DNA of 64,000 nucleotides, from positions 1,478,501 to 1,542,500 of the forward strand of contig JAYKKM010000498.1 in the NCBI GenBank assembly GCA_035772405.1. Reading direction: 5' to 3'. This DNA comes from Chrysogorgia sp. JL179-B06 (taxonomy: Eukaryota; Cnidaria; Anthozoa; Scleralcyonacea; Chrysogorgiidae). The position numbers and the translations under genes were made by a program. Positions 21,827 to 33,253 of the stretch are shown here, in pieces (the first letter of the stretch is position 1; every line of letters starts with the position of its first letter). The notes under the pieces are model-generated. The model was not told the origin of the DNA. It saw nothing but the letters and a program-made list of their open reading frames with translations, and did not search any database.

Positions 21827-24800
21827 TCACTTTTCAGCAGACATTTCCTTTTTCAGTTTTGAACATTTCTCCACATTTTGCAACTTTGATTTAATGAGGT
21901 TCTTCACCTTCTGCTCATCGACAGTTTTGAATTTTGTTGCTACCAATGCTGCAATAAATAAATAGGAGGTTAGCATATATGTTTAGAATGCCTAGTTGGT
22001 GTACAATCAGGGTGGTTCAATTATGTATAGTTTGATTTCTGGGTATGACAATAACATATGTCCTGGGTATGACATATGTCAGGATGACATTAAACTGCAT
22101 CCACCTGCTGTATTGTAGGGTAATGCTTCTTCAGGCAAAGGCTAAATAAGGCAATGTACACTGATTAAAAGATCCACATGCTGCTTTTCAGGTTGGTCTC
22201 TTGAGACAAAGGCTAATGGTCCTCCCATAACAGAAAAGGTTGACATAATTAAAAAGTCGATGTGCTGCATAGCGATACAAAATAGAATGAGATATGGTGG
22301 TTAACTGCCGAATGAGTGAAAATAGTTAACCACCATATCTCATTCTATTTTAGATCATAATTATACATTAACATGTTAAATTAGGCAAATTTTGGATGTG
22401 GAATTGTAACTTACCACACAAAGCCTTAACTTTCACGATGTCCAAGCATGGCTTAGGCTCTTTGTCTTTGTGTGCATTGGAAGGTTTTCCAGTCATAGAG
22501 TGGCTGGCTAGCACTTCCCTTGACCATATTATCTCCATGAGGGTGTATGTGTATGTCTTGGCATCTCCACACATGTCCAACATTTTCTTCTGTGCTTTCA
22601 ACACTGAAATACCTGGATAGATTACCACCTATATGTGACAAAACAATACATACATTTTAGTACTGCTTTCCTTTGCTCCGCATTGCAATGGCATTATTCC
22701 AACATACCATATCACTGTCTGAATCATCAGACTGGTTGTCCTCATTAACTGCTGTTGTTTCTTTAAAATGCTGGTTTGTCTTCACAAGTGTGGATGGTGA
22801 CGAGGACCTTGATAATGATGATGATGATGACGATGATGATCTTCCCTTCAATGGCCGGTGTGAGTGGAGAAGTTTGATCGTTTTGGTTAGCTCTGTTAGG
22901 GCTTGATTTACCTTTGACGATTCTGCAGAATAACAAAATATATTCGGTTCATTATAACACGGCATACCTGATTTAACATTGGTTGTATTATTTCATTGGG
23001 CAGTCGTTGTTAGGCTATTTGTTAAAATATACGGATAAATCATGTCTATCACACATGGCCAGAATGCGATTGGATACTGATGTATTTGATATGTGGAATG
23101 CAAGAAAGGAATATCATGAATTTGATGACAAACGCATAGCAAATTTGCATAGTATTTGCTTGAAAATGTGACAAACAATCTGATTGTCCAGGTAAACGAA
23201 AATTTAGTGTATATGATTTACCTTTTGCTTTTATAATAAATTACTTTATTTCTGTGTGTGTAAGATATTTTTATATTTTTGTGATACTGTGAAAGGTCAA
23301 GCTCCCGTATATAAACACAAGCGCAAAGCAAGCGCGCAAAGCACTAGCTGGACACTCATCCTAATTCACCTCTGATATGCCATAAAAACGAAAATGTTGC
23401 CTGCAGAGGAGGCTAATATGGTACCGGTATCTAAATTGTTATTACAGTAGTCCACAGTTGAAAATAAGCCATTAAGTGGAGTATTATGCAATATTTCCAA
23501 GGATTAATCACTTAATGGTCTATACAATCACTAGGAAACAATTAATCACTAGGAAACTAAAATAATAACCTTTCATATTGAGCATGATCTCACGCATATC
23601 TCTGACTTCCTGTTTCAGATCAATAACTTCCCCTTCCAAGCGTTGACATTTTTTTTGCAGCCCTTGGTTCTTTCTCCTGAGCTCTGACACCTCGTGATCC
23701 TCATCACCCTTATCTGAATCTTCATTATCCTACAATAATAATTAAAAATATACTTTCATTATCCTATAACAATAATAATCATAAAATTAAAGGTGCAGTC
23801 CAGTCCGTTCTGCGCATGTGTGATATTTAAATTCTTGGGGACCCCACATGTAAACAAACTTTAGCGGAATAGATTTTCGACAGTTCGAAAGCGAGTATTC
23901 GTTAAATGTGGCGAAGGCACGAGTGTTAGTTTGACATTTAGGAACCAAATAGCTTCTTATAACACGCTTTTTAGGCGGAAAAGCTGAAGCGTGGGAAAAA
24001 AATCCGCAATACTTCATGTTCAATGTTGATATAACGCAATGTAAACAAACGATGTAAACAGAAACGTGGACATGCGCAGAACGGACTGGACGGCACCTTT
24101 AATATACTTTCATTATCCTACAATAATTATACATGTCAGCTATGTTTAACAACAAACATTTTACTGCCATTTTCCCCCTCCTGCCATTTGAACTACGTAA
24201 TAAGGCAGGGGGTTTATGACTGGACATCCTTCCTGATCTCAACCTTTTCTGTCAGGGGAGGACCCTTAGCCTTTGTCTCAAGAGACACCTGAAAAGCAGC
24301 AGGTGTATTTTTGAATCAGAGTTGCCTTCTCCCTAGCCTTTGCCTGAAGATGCATTTCCATACAAGGCGGCAGGTGGATGCAGTTTAATGACATACCCAG
24401 GACATAAAATACGTAACTAAACAAGTTCAAATGAAAAAAACTGTTACTTACTATTGCATTGTCCAAACTGTATTTTTCTTTAACCAAACTTAGCATACTG
24501 GCATCACTGCGTTTCAAACATTTTCGTTTCTTGGGCTAAAATAATAGATATAGTAATGAGAAATAATGAGCAGCAATTCATCAATGTTACTTTACATTAT
24601 AAACCATGAAACTGAATCACCACCATACCAATAATCTAAGTTTGTTTACTCATAGTATCTATATGCATGCATATGATTGTTGTCAGTCATGATATTCACT
24701 CCGATGTTGCATGTTGCAATGAAACGTTAATCCTTATGACTATTTTCCATGTTATATTTGCTGGACATTATGCATATGATTCCCGACTGGACAATCAATC

Positions 24801-26032
24801 GCCAGCTTATGGCTGTAGATGTTACAACATTGAATTAACATTGTGAACCAACATATCACTTAACCCTTTGTAGCACAATCATGTCTTTAAATAGTATTTT
24901 ACTCTTAGTTAGCGCTAGGCGATGTTACTCAGCAATACGGAAGAGACAGTGTGCTAAAGGGTTAATAGACACGGAAGACATAGTGCGCTAAAGGGTTAAT
25001 AGACTATCTCTTTTAACCTTTTGTATAGCACAAGCCAAGCATGTCCTTAATTGTATTTTACTCTGGCTAACACCAGACAATTTTACTCGTCAATGGGGAA
25101 GACACTGTGCATTAAAGGGTTAATCACCCATTAAAGGGTTATTTTACACCCATTGCAAGCACAAGTAGCAAAATCAAGTGCCAATCAACATAGACGAGAC
25201 TAACATGACATTTTGCAAATAGCATTGGATGACAAACACTTTCTGGTCTGTAACAACTAAATGACATGTCAACCTTATATTTTTACCACTTCTATTTTTA
25301 CCACCATTATGATTATATAACTCGGGTGAGTCAGAGAGAAATGTGGGTTGAAAAGGGAAACTGTCCTGGGGAACCCATAAGTACAGGAAATGGATGTAAA
25401 ATATTGTTGCTGGATACTATATAATGTAATTACTCACCTTTTCAGGTGCAAAAGAGTCCTCATCTTCTTCATAACTTGCCCATTCATTATGAGTTGGTTT
25501 TTTTTTGAACTCTGTGTCCCCTGCCTCTAGTAGGTGTTTCTGTCTCACCAGTTTTCAAATAGTTGGCCATCTGTTTCTTAATGGTTTCATAGTTGTCTGA
25601 ATAAAACATATTAAGCTTTAGAAGATTTCTGATGTTTTAGGCATGTGCATAGATAGTGAATATTTTCATGAAGTAACAGCCAAGTTCAATGGAATAATTC
25701 ATCTTCATTACCATATCTTGGCTGTGTGTCCTGACCACGTGTTATAATATATGTCAACAATTCGCATTTTTAACATTAAAACTATAGTAATACTCACCAT
25801 TAAACGTCGCAATCGTAGCAGTACACAGAATCGAACTCATCTCGTCTATGTTGATTGGCGTTTTCCCCAACTTTCTTGAAATCTTTCCGAAATCTTTTGG
25901 CCATTTCACGACGACTTCAGTTGATGGCGACCAAAGCTTGTTGGTAAATTTGCCCGTGTCTTCGTTGACAATCCAAGACGTTTCTCCAACCTCGCATGTT
26001 GTGTCATCAAACAAGAATATGGCAAACTTCAT
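21827..26032 (-). CDS. BEN-domain protein encoded by EnSpm-like element
   Basis: Seven exons: 26032-25798, 25596-25438, 24535-24452, 23729-23570, 22922-22708, 22628-22415, 21948-21827, all with AG/GT borders. Product about 395 aa. N-terminus MKFAIFLFDDTTCEVGETSW, then an acidic region. A basic PKKRKCLKR nuclear-signal-like run starts exon 3, and exon 4 is a leucine coiled coil (LRRKNQGLQKKCQRLEGEV). A Ser-rich linker leads to a BEN domain over about residues 290-395 (LMEIIWSREVLASHSMTGK, PCLDIVKVKAL). BEN domains bind DNA or chromatin partners. One extra base in the A/T run near 25500 breaks exon 2; otherwise the frame is open throughout, so it may be a sequencing slip. Divergent from the transposase gene 355 bp away. 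Confidence 0.75.
22055..22245. repeat. Inverted partner of 24225-24420
   Basis: Shares ATGTCCTGGGTATG, AAACTGCATCCACCTGC, CTTCAGGCAAAGGCTA and TCTCTTGAGACAAAGGCTAA in opposite orientation with 24225-24420. Both copies lie in or near introns of the BEN gene; a dispersed repeat of about 190 bp inserted twice. Confidence 0.7.
22279..22351. repeat. Perfect 28-bp hairpin
   Basis: 22279-22306 and 22324-22351 are exact reverse complements (core AGAATGAGATATGGTGGTTA) around a 17-base loop. Lies in the last intron of the BEN gene. Could be a small fold-back element or a fresh palindromic insertion. Confidence 0.85.
23787..24102. mobile_element. 308-bp MITE flanked by TTAA
   Basis: TTAA at both ends; arms start AGGTGCAGTCCAGTCCGTTC and end with the matching complement (one mismatch). 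Inner arms share ATGTAAACAAACG-type words. A partial relative lies at 50258-50345. Sits in a BEN-gene intron. Confidence 0.8.
24225..24420. repeat. Inverted partner of 22055-22245
   Basis: See the left copy; orientation is reversed and similarity is about 80% by eye with small indels. Confidence 0.65.
24859..25142. repeat. Pair of TTAACCCTTT-ended elements
   Basis: 24859-24962 begins TTAACCCTTTGTAGCACA and ends TGTGCTAAAGGGTTAA. 25013-25126 is a related copy, and further TTAACCCTTT/AAAGGGTTAA ends occur at about 24990 and 25140. Internal words (ATTTTACTC, GGAAGACA) are shared. Looks like a MITE family inserted or duplicated in tandem. Confidence 0.6.
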
Positions 26033-26387
26033 CTTCGTTTAATAATAGAAACCTTAAAATCTTCTGATACTATAACTATTAAAGTATTTTTCTACAACAA
26101 TCCTCGAAATAGAGAAGCACAATGATTCAATGGGACTGTGCTGGTAAACACTTGGCAAAATCCCACAAGTCATTGCGATTTATCATCTCAACCAATCGAA
26201 TTTGCCCAATAGCGCGAAAAGAACCAATCATATCGCATTAACAATAACAAATGACCGCTGACCAGTGTAAAGCCTTTCACTGTTTTCACTTTTCAGCTGT
26301 TGTTGTCTGATGTGTCAAATACTTTCTTCAAAATTTACAAATTATCTCTTTTAAATGCATAAACCCGTGATGTTAAACCGATAAAGG
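26033..26387. promoter_or_regulatory. Shared intergenic region between divergent BEN and transposase genes
   Basis: 355 bp separates the BEN start codon (minus, 26032) from the transposase start codon (plus, 26388). No gene fits between, so both promoters should lie here. AACCAATCGAATT at 26190 and GAACCAATCA at 26221 contain CCAAT boxes; no clear TATA box is seen. Role inferred from position. Confidence 0.45.
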
Positions 26388-29300
26388 ATGAGTACAAGCA
26401 GAGGACCTTACAAGCGCTATATAGTGAATGGAAGTTCTGTTCCAAGACGAACCAAGTATAGGAAACACCAGCAATTGCTTTTAGAAGTTGGCGAGGAGAT
26501 ACAAGCAAAATCAAGATCGACAAGTGATCTTGAACACAATGAGGTATGTGTCTGTCCATTATTTCATATCAGTAATATTATTTTATCATAATTAAAACCA
26601 GAAGATACTAACCATAAATAATTTCGTTGTTTGCATCGATTTACTCATTTAGGAAAGTAGCGGCGATTACAGTCAAAATGAAAGTCTTGAAGAACATGAT
26701 GACCTAGTTCAGCCTCAGGTATATTAATATTTCACTTAATGATTTCCAACTTGGCAAAGTGGATGATCCCAAGTTGGTTAAACCAACTTGGCAAAGTGGA
26801 TGATCCTAAGCAGTAGCAATGAACGAGGGACTGAGCCTACTGGCAATCTCCGACTACGGTCGACTAAGTAGACTGTAGTAGTATAAATTCACTATCATGT
26901 GTGGTATCCTGTGTTGGCAATCTAGTACCCAGAGCCTGTGATCCCCCTGTCCTGCGGAGGGGAAACAGAGGCTCTGGGGAACTCCGATGAAACTCGTCAT
27001 TTGATTGGTTGATGCTGAGCTCTCGCACCAGTCTTTAGGAGCTATTCAAAATTCAAATTGTGGTTTAAAATAAACAGTTCTTAGAGATTGCCTGTGTTGG
27101 GTCATTTTGTAAAGGTAGATAGGTGCAGGTAGATAGGTGCATAATATTAGAAACTGAATATTCTATACTCTGTGTTATAGAACACCTTATTAAATTCTCA
27201 ACATTTAATTGGCTGATTATGATCACATGACATTGAATAAAAAATTATATTTCACTGACCGTGCAATGGAACTTATCATTATACATACATGCATGTATTT
27301 ATTTTATAATTAATGATTAAATAAATATATAAATGATTCAATAAAAATGATCTATGTATATTGGTGTTAATAAAAACAAATAATGAATGTTTACGAGTGC
27401 AATGGTAAGAATATTTTCATGAGGTGAATATTTTCATTTGGTGAAATAATATTCTTATGAAATGTTCTAGGTCTTTAATTATAACTTTATTTGTTACAAT
27501 ATGTTAACTTTAGGTTGATAGTGACCATGATACAAGTTCACATGAAGAAGACAGCAGTTTAGACATTGAACAACAAGAAGTTAATAACCTGCAGGTAATC
27601 AACCTACTTTAATTGACAACATGCCTTGACATTGCGTTGACACCATGCTTTGCATAATTTTTATGCCAAAACAGTTTGTTCAAACTTCTAAACATTACGA
27701 CAAAACTAATTTAACTAGCTATGAGGAGTAAAATTGTATAGATGTGTAAATCCGTCTGTTAGTCCACCAGCCATCTGACCCCATGACAACCCTTGGCTTA
27801 TTGGAATTGTATTGGCAGCAATATAAAATTATATTTATTTTGTTAGGAAAGAAACTCACTTAACCCTGATGGTATTTGTGATGATTCAGACGATCTGTCA
27901 GACGAAGATGACCATGAGGTAAGATAATCCTAAAATATTTAAACACTATTAATTTTGTAGGAATATATTATTAAAATGCAAGACAATGGCATATTCATTT
28001 GATATGATCAAATTCAAAATCAAATGGTTTATTTAAGATATTTTTGTGATCATGATGACTTAGCCGTAAAATTAGGCATTATTTACATAATTTTATGTTC
28101 TGAATGTTATTTTGAAGTAATAAAATTATTTGCGTGTCCAATTCCCAAATTTATATACATATTAGTAACTGTGCTGCTTGTAGGGCCTGAACATTGAAGA
28201 TGGTACTGAACCAATTTACGAGGGAGCAGTTATTACCAAAGCACAAAGCATTTTGCTATTGTTGTCATTTGTCCTACGGCATGGTTTGACGGATGAAGCT
28301 TTGTCAGATTTGCTTGGTCTACTAAACTTGCATTTCCCATCTATCTTTCCCACTTCCAAGTACAAGTTTTACAAGACATTTAATTCAGCTGAATCAGAGG
28401 TATGTTTGGTGCAATTTTTTAAATATTACTTTTAAGGCTATTTTCCACTCGACTCCTCTTGCAAGCTTGCGAACACTCGCAGTAGCATTGAGTAACATTG
28501 GTTGAATCCAGAAGCATTTTAAGTACTTTAAACGTCTTCTCCTGCAGCTCTGTATTAAACAGATTATAATATTTATTCAGGATACCCACATCACTGACAT
28601 GCTTTTCAGTGGGGTCCTGTATATTAAAATACAATATTATATTATTTATATTACAATAACATTATGACATAAAACAGTTAAAAATGCTACAGTACGGTAC
28701 AATTCAAATAATTATCAACAATTGATGACGATTTAGTGCAGCCATTGTTGATATTGTTTTATATTATACTCATCGCGCAAGGGGAATTTATTGGTGATTG
28801 TCCATGCAAACTCGCAGCGAGTGGAGTTGTGTGATAAGTGCCTTTACATCTATGTTAGCTTGGAAACCAGGTGAACTAACTAGTAGTATAAACTGATAAT
28901 ATTGGTTCTTCAAGATTTCCAATCACACTGTAAATCTGACTCCTGCATTCATTTAAAAATTATTAGGTGCATTTTTATTGCCCCTTTTGTGCTGCCTATT
29001 TGGGAAAAGAGAAGACAACAAAACCCTGCAGTGATTGTGGGGAGGAATTCATCGCTGATGACTGCATGAAGAATGGCACTTTTTTCTTGTACATCCCCCT
29101 GAAGCAACAGCTGGTTGACCTGCTAAATGATACTAAGTTATATAACTACTTAACAAATCGTGATCTTACCACACAGACCATCATGATATCAGATATTACA
29201 TCATCATTATTATATAAGCAACTTGTACAAAAACACCACTTATCAGGAAATGACATAACACTCACTTGGAACACGGATGGTGTACCCGTTTTTAAATCGT

Positions 29301-31009
29301 CAACGTATTCAATTTGGCCAATCCAATGTATGGTTAATGAGCTGCCTCCTCACCTACGATCGAAGAACATTTTAATGACAGGACTATGGTTTGGCAAAAC
29401 GAAACCCGACATGAATACATTCTTGAAGCCTTTCGTTGAAGAATGTAGAGAGCTCGAGAGGACTGGCTTTGTGCACAAAGTTGAGGGATTTACACGAAAT
29501 GTCTTCCCTTTGATATGCTCGGCTGATTGTCCTGCACGTGCCATAGTAAAGAATTGCAAGCAATTTAATGGTAAATATGGATGCGATTGGTGCGAACATC
29601 CTGGAGAATGTGTGGAAAGAGAAAATGGCCCACCAACCCGTTACTACCCCTTCCGTGGTGATCCTGTCTTGAGAACATCCAGGAAGCAAGGACAGTATGC
29701 CATTCAAGCTAATGAGACAGGGGAGGCTGTCATGGGTGTGAAAGGAATTTCGGTTATTGAGGGATTTCGAACATTTGATACAGTGAAAGGTTTCACTCCA
29801 GAATACATGCACTCGGTTTGCCAAGGTGTTATGCGCCAGCTGTCGACATCATGGCTGGACTCAAGCAATCATGGCAGTGATTTTTATGTTGGCAGACAAA
29901 TAAAACAGATTGATGCCAGGTTGATGTCAATAGCCCCACCCTCTGAAATTTCACGAGCTCCCCGTTCATTGCAAGAGCGAAAATTTTGGAAAGCGTCAGA
30001 ATGGAGAGCCTTTATGTTTTATGCCCTTGTAATTCTTAAAGGTATTCTTCCAGACATGTACCTGAAACACTTTTTCCTTTTCGTTTATGGAGTCTACAGC
30101 CTCATGGGTGATGGGATAACCCAGACCAAGGTAGATTTGGCTGAAGCATGCTTAAAGAAATTTGTCATGCGAATGGAAGTTCTGTATGGGTTATCTGCAT
30201 GCAAGTTTAATGTGCATCAGCTGACCCATTTGGCAAATGGAGTAAGGTATTGTGGTCCATTATGGGCTACCTCAGCTTTCATGTTTGAAGCAAATAACCA
30301 CATGTTGCTGAAAATGTTTCATGGTACCCAGTATGTTCCAAGGCAAATCTGTGAAACATTCATGCTGGCTCGGCGGTCGCATACAATTGCCAGTCGCTAT
30401 TTTACTGATGACAGCAATCCTGCAGTAGTCCATATGTTCCAGAAGTTATCAGGTGCAAGTATCCCTCAGAAGAATGCTTGTGTGCTGGAAGACAACATCA
30501 CTGGGTTTGGTAATGGTAAGCCTGTAATATTAACTGCATCACAAGTTCTAGCTGTGATGCGCCTGACCAGTTCACCTGTGTGCAACCGCTCAGCCACTGT
30601 GTTTGATAGGTTTGTGGCTTATAATGTATTCTACACAGGTGAGAGTTATGAACGGGCAGTTAGACATCACAATTTCTCTGTTAGTGTCCAGCATCCAGAT
30701 TTTAAGTATGGAAATATTTCTGGCTTGTATGTAATCAAACCAGAATGTGATTGCAGTGTTGCTGAACTGCAGTATTGTGGATGTACCAAGTACAATATTG
30801 TCCTGGTCAATGCCATGAAATGCACTGGTCAAAGATTGTACCAGGACTTAGACTGCCATGTCCACTGTGATTTTGTGCAAGAAATTGTTCAAGATACCAG
30901 GGTGTTTGGGCTATTTCCCTCAGCAACAAGCATCAGGAAGTGTATAACAATGAAACTTGGGAATAGAATTTTTACGTGTGCCTTGCCCTGCCGCTTTTAT
31001 GGTGACTAA
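26388..31009 (+). CDS. EnSpm/CACTA-like (TNPD-type) transposase, intact
   Basis: Six exons: 26388-26543, 26653-26718, 27514-27594, 27847-27918, 28184-28399, 28967-31009. Lengths 156+66+81+72+216+2043 stay in frame and give 877 aa with no stop. Exon 1 is basic (MSTSRGPYKRY); exons 2-4 are very acidic. The large exon opens with a zinc-binding pattern (CPFC ... CSDC), then TWNTDGVPVFKSS, GLWFGKTKPDMN and YGCDWCEHPG. TPEYMHSVCQGVMRQL, EWRAFMFYALVILKGILP, NVHQLTHLANGVRYCGPLW and YVPRQICETFM follow, the usual block order of this transposase family. It presumably cuts and moves the element in the nucleus. Acidic short exons may be regulatory. Intact frame suggests recent activity. Confidence 0.85.
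26735..26810 (+). repeat. Short tandem duplication in transposase intron
   Basis: CCAACTTGGCAAAGTGGATG occurs twice, followed by ATCC, separated by a short linker that itself contains CCAAGTTGG. Confidence 0.7.
26915..27010. repeat. CCCAGAGCCT / AGGCTCTGGG hairpin repeat
   Basis: CTAGTACCCAGAGCCTGTG and the later ACAGAGGCTCTGGGGAAC form a stem of about 10-11 bp around a C-rich then G-rich middle (CCCCCTGTCC / GGAGGGG). I recall similar CTAGTACCCAGAGCCT repeats as common in cnidarian genomes; unverified. Confidence 0.5.
28430..28850. repeat. Possible degenerate MITE in transposase intron 5
   Basis: CCACTCGACTCCTCTTGC near 28447 is mirrored by GCGAGTGGAGTTGTGTG near 28816, with AAGGC at the left edge and GCCTTT at the right. 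A minus-strand ORF here (28419-28634) lacks recognisable domains. Confidence 0.4.
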
Positions 31010-31944
31010 AAGTAAAACATATGCATATTTACATGGAAGGCATTTTTGGAATACTGCATGTAGCTGTATATAGTAATAGCATTGTATATATTATTATAGT
31101 ATTGTATATAGGTCTTGAATATATTAATATTAAATAATTATGTGTGTGTCTGGGAAACACAGTGAACTCCATTATACAAGACTGGAAGTGAGCTACACAC
31201 CAAATTTTGAAACCGTATGGAGGCAGACATGTTGTAGGTCAGCCCCAGTCCCATTAGCAAAATAATATAATTATTACTCCTCTGTTTAGCATTAAAATTA
31301 GTAATGTTTTGTTTGTTAATGGACTGAGGTTGATCTACACGTCAGCCTCCATATACATCTACTGCATAGCTTCATACAGTAACAATTTAAAAGGCTGACC
31401 AACTTCAAAACCTCTGCGGAGAAGAGAGAGTTACGTACAGGTGTAATTCTTCCGGTATTTTATAGAGTTCACTGGGGAATTTAAGTTATTAAATGGTAGT
31501 GTAAATATCTTTAAAATAAATAAATAAATTTAAACTTATCTAAAACTCTTATGCGTGCATTTCTGTGTATATTTTCAATGTTTATAATACTAGATATTTA
31601 TATTGGATAATCGTTGCATTGTACATTCAGTCACATATTTTGTAATGTGCATAATAATATTTGTAATAATTATTTAACCTAACAAATATATTATCTATAC
31701 TGTATCACAATATAGCCCATTGCTCAGCAAAAAACTCTTACCACTGGCAGACTATATAGCTATCCTTTTGATTTCTTACTATAATTCCACATTTTTAACT
31801 ACGCAACACCTTCTAATTAAAACACAATATTTAATTTTCTGTTTCATTCAATTGCAAATTATACAAGTCAGAATAAATACAATTTTTTTCAGATGTAGTA
31901 AATTGCAATTTTTTTGAATAAATGTTTCTTCCTATAATTATTAA
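31010..31944. other. 3' region of EnSpm-like element; possible MITE at 31150-31480
   Basis: No exon seen. CACAGTGAACTCCATTATA at 31158 is mirrored by TATAGAGTTCACTGG near 31461, and TATGGAGGCAGAC by GTCAGCCTCCATATA, an inverted-repeat arrangement of about 320 bp. The rest is AT-rich sequence. Confidence 0.45.
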
Positions 31945-32105
31945 AATTCCTATTGGAATAATTTCCTATTGGAATTCCAATAGAAATTCCTATTGGAATT
32001 CCAATAAGAATTCCAATTGGAAAGTTATTCCAATTGAATTCAATTGGAATTCCAATTGGAAATGATTATTCCAATTGGAATTCCAATTGATTCCAATTGG
32101 ATTTT
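31945..32105. repeat. Right subterminal array of EnSpm-like element
   Basis: Irregular CCAATTGGAATTCC and TCCTATTGGAATT units up to the terminal GGATTTTTTCGTAAGGG. Shorter and less regular than the left array but built from the same CCAATTGG core. Confidence 0.85.
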
Positions 32106-32306
32106 TTCGTAAGGGCAGATAACACTGTAGATGTATAAAATGATCATATAATACTGCAGATGTATAAAATGATCATTTGAATCGTATGAAGATTTGGCAT
32201 ACTGTACGTTACACAGACATAACGAGAAAATGAGTAAATAAAGAAATTTGAGGTCAGCAGTTCATGTGGGTATCTCTCCAACAATTACAGTAGATGAAAC
32301 ACCATT

Positions 32307-33098
32307 TTAAAGTGCCTATGAAACGAAAATTAAGTTTGTTTTATTTGAAAGAACTTTTAAAATAATGAAGAATATTCATTTACAGTTCTTTCATATTTCA
32401 CTTGGTTCTCGAGATATTTAGACTTATGTGATATTCAAATGAGATAGCTATGACGTCAAGGGGTTTGCAATACATTTTAACATATTGGAAAATCGTGCAT
32501 ATCTTTAAGATTATTAAACGAAATCACCTGAAACTTTGCATGTGGACACAAACCACTAAACTGGAGAACATCGTTCAAGTTTCAATGTTGCAATAGTAAT
32601 AATATAGTTCCCAGACCTCTAAGTCTCTTTGTCAAAAATCTTTGTTTTCTGACATAGCTATGTGTTGCACCAAAGTTAAACTTCAGTTTCGAATTGGTTA
32701 ATTCAGTGAAAATCTGCTAAACCAGTACCAACCCGCAAATGTTTGGGACGGAAGAGAAAACAAATAATTTTATTTTAGAAATCAAGATGTCTGAAAACTA
32801 ATTTGTTACCATGGCGACCATAAAACTAGAACGATGTTCTCCAGTTTAGGTGTCTGTATCCACATGCAATGTTTCAAGTGATTTCGTTTAATAATCTTAA
32901 AGATATACACGATTTTCCAATATGTTAAAATGTATTGCAAACCCCTTGATGTCATAGCTATCTCATTTGAATATCACATAAGTCTAAATATCTCAAGAAC
33001 AAAGTGAAATATGAGAAAGCTGTAAATTAATATTCTTCATTATTTTAAAAGTTCTTTCAAATAAAACAAACTTAATTTTCGTTTCATAGACACTTTAA
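32307..33098. mobile_element. 784-bp MITE flanked by TTAA, ~290-bp arms
   Basis: TTAA at 32307-32310 and 33095-33098. The arms begin AGTGCCTATGAAACGAAAA and run inverted for nearly 300 bp (CACCTGAAACTTTGCATGTGG against CCACATGCAATGTTTCAAGTG), with about 200 bp unique in the middle. No transposase ORF. It inserted just outside the right end of the EnSpm-like element. Confidence 0.85.
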
Positions 33099-33253
33099 CA
33101 ACATGCAAGTAGAGTACAGTAAGAGTAGTTAAAATAGTTAAATGGAGTCAGCACTCCATGTGGGTATCTCTCTTACAATTAAATTTGTTGAAACACCATT
33201 ACAACAACATGCAAGTGGAGTACAGTAAGTACTAGTAAAATACATCAATAACA

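Larger units (their letters stand above)
20440..32115. mobile_element. EnSpm/CACTA-like autonomous transposon with BEN gene
   Basis: About 11.7 kb. The left end reads CACCCTTACAAAAAAATCC and the right end, reversed, reads (C)CCTTACGAAAAAATCC, giving short imperfect terminal inverted repeats that continue into CCAATTGG-rich arrays on both sides. A CA lies outside both ends but the target duplication is not certain. Inside are two divergent genes: an intact TNPD-like transposase (plus) and a BEN-domain protein (minus). The plant CACTA analogy is a transposase plus an end-binding accessory protein; assigning that role to the BEN protein is inference. Confidence 0.78.

Noticed and set aside
28419..28634. 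Minus ORF with CYCECSQACKRS
   Set aside because: Lies in a transposase intron over a MITE-like repeat; no domain or supporting exon.
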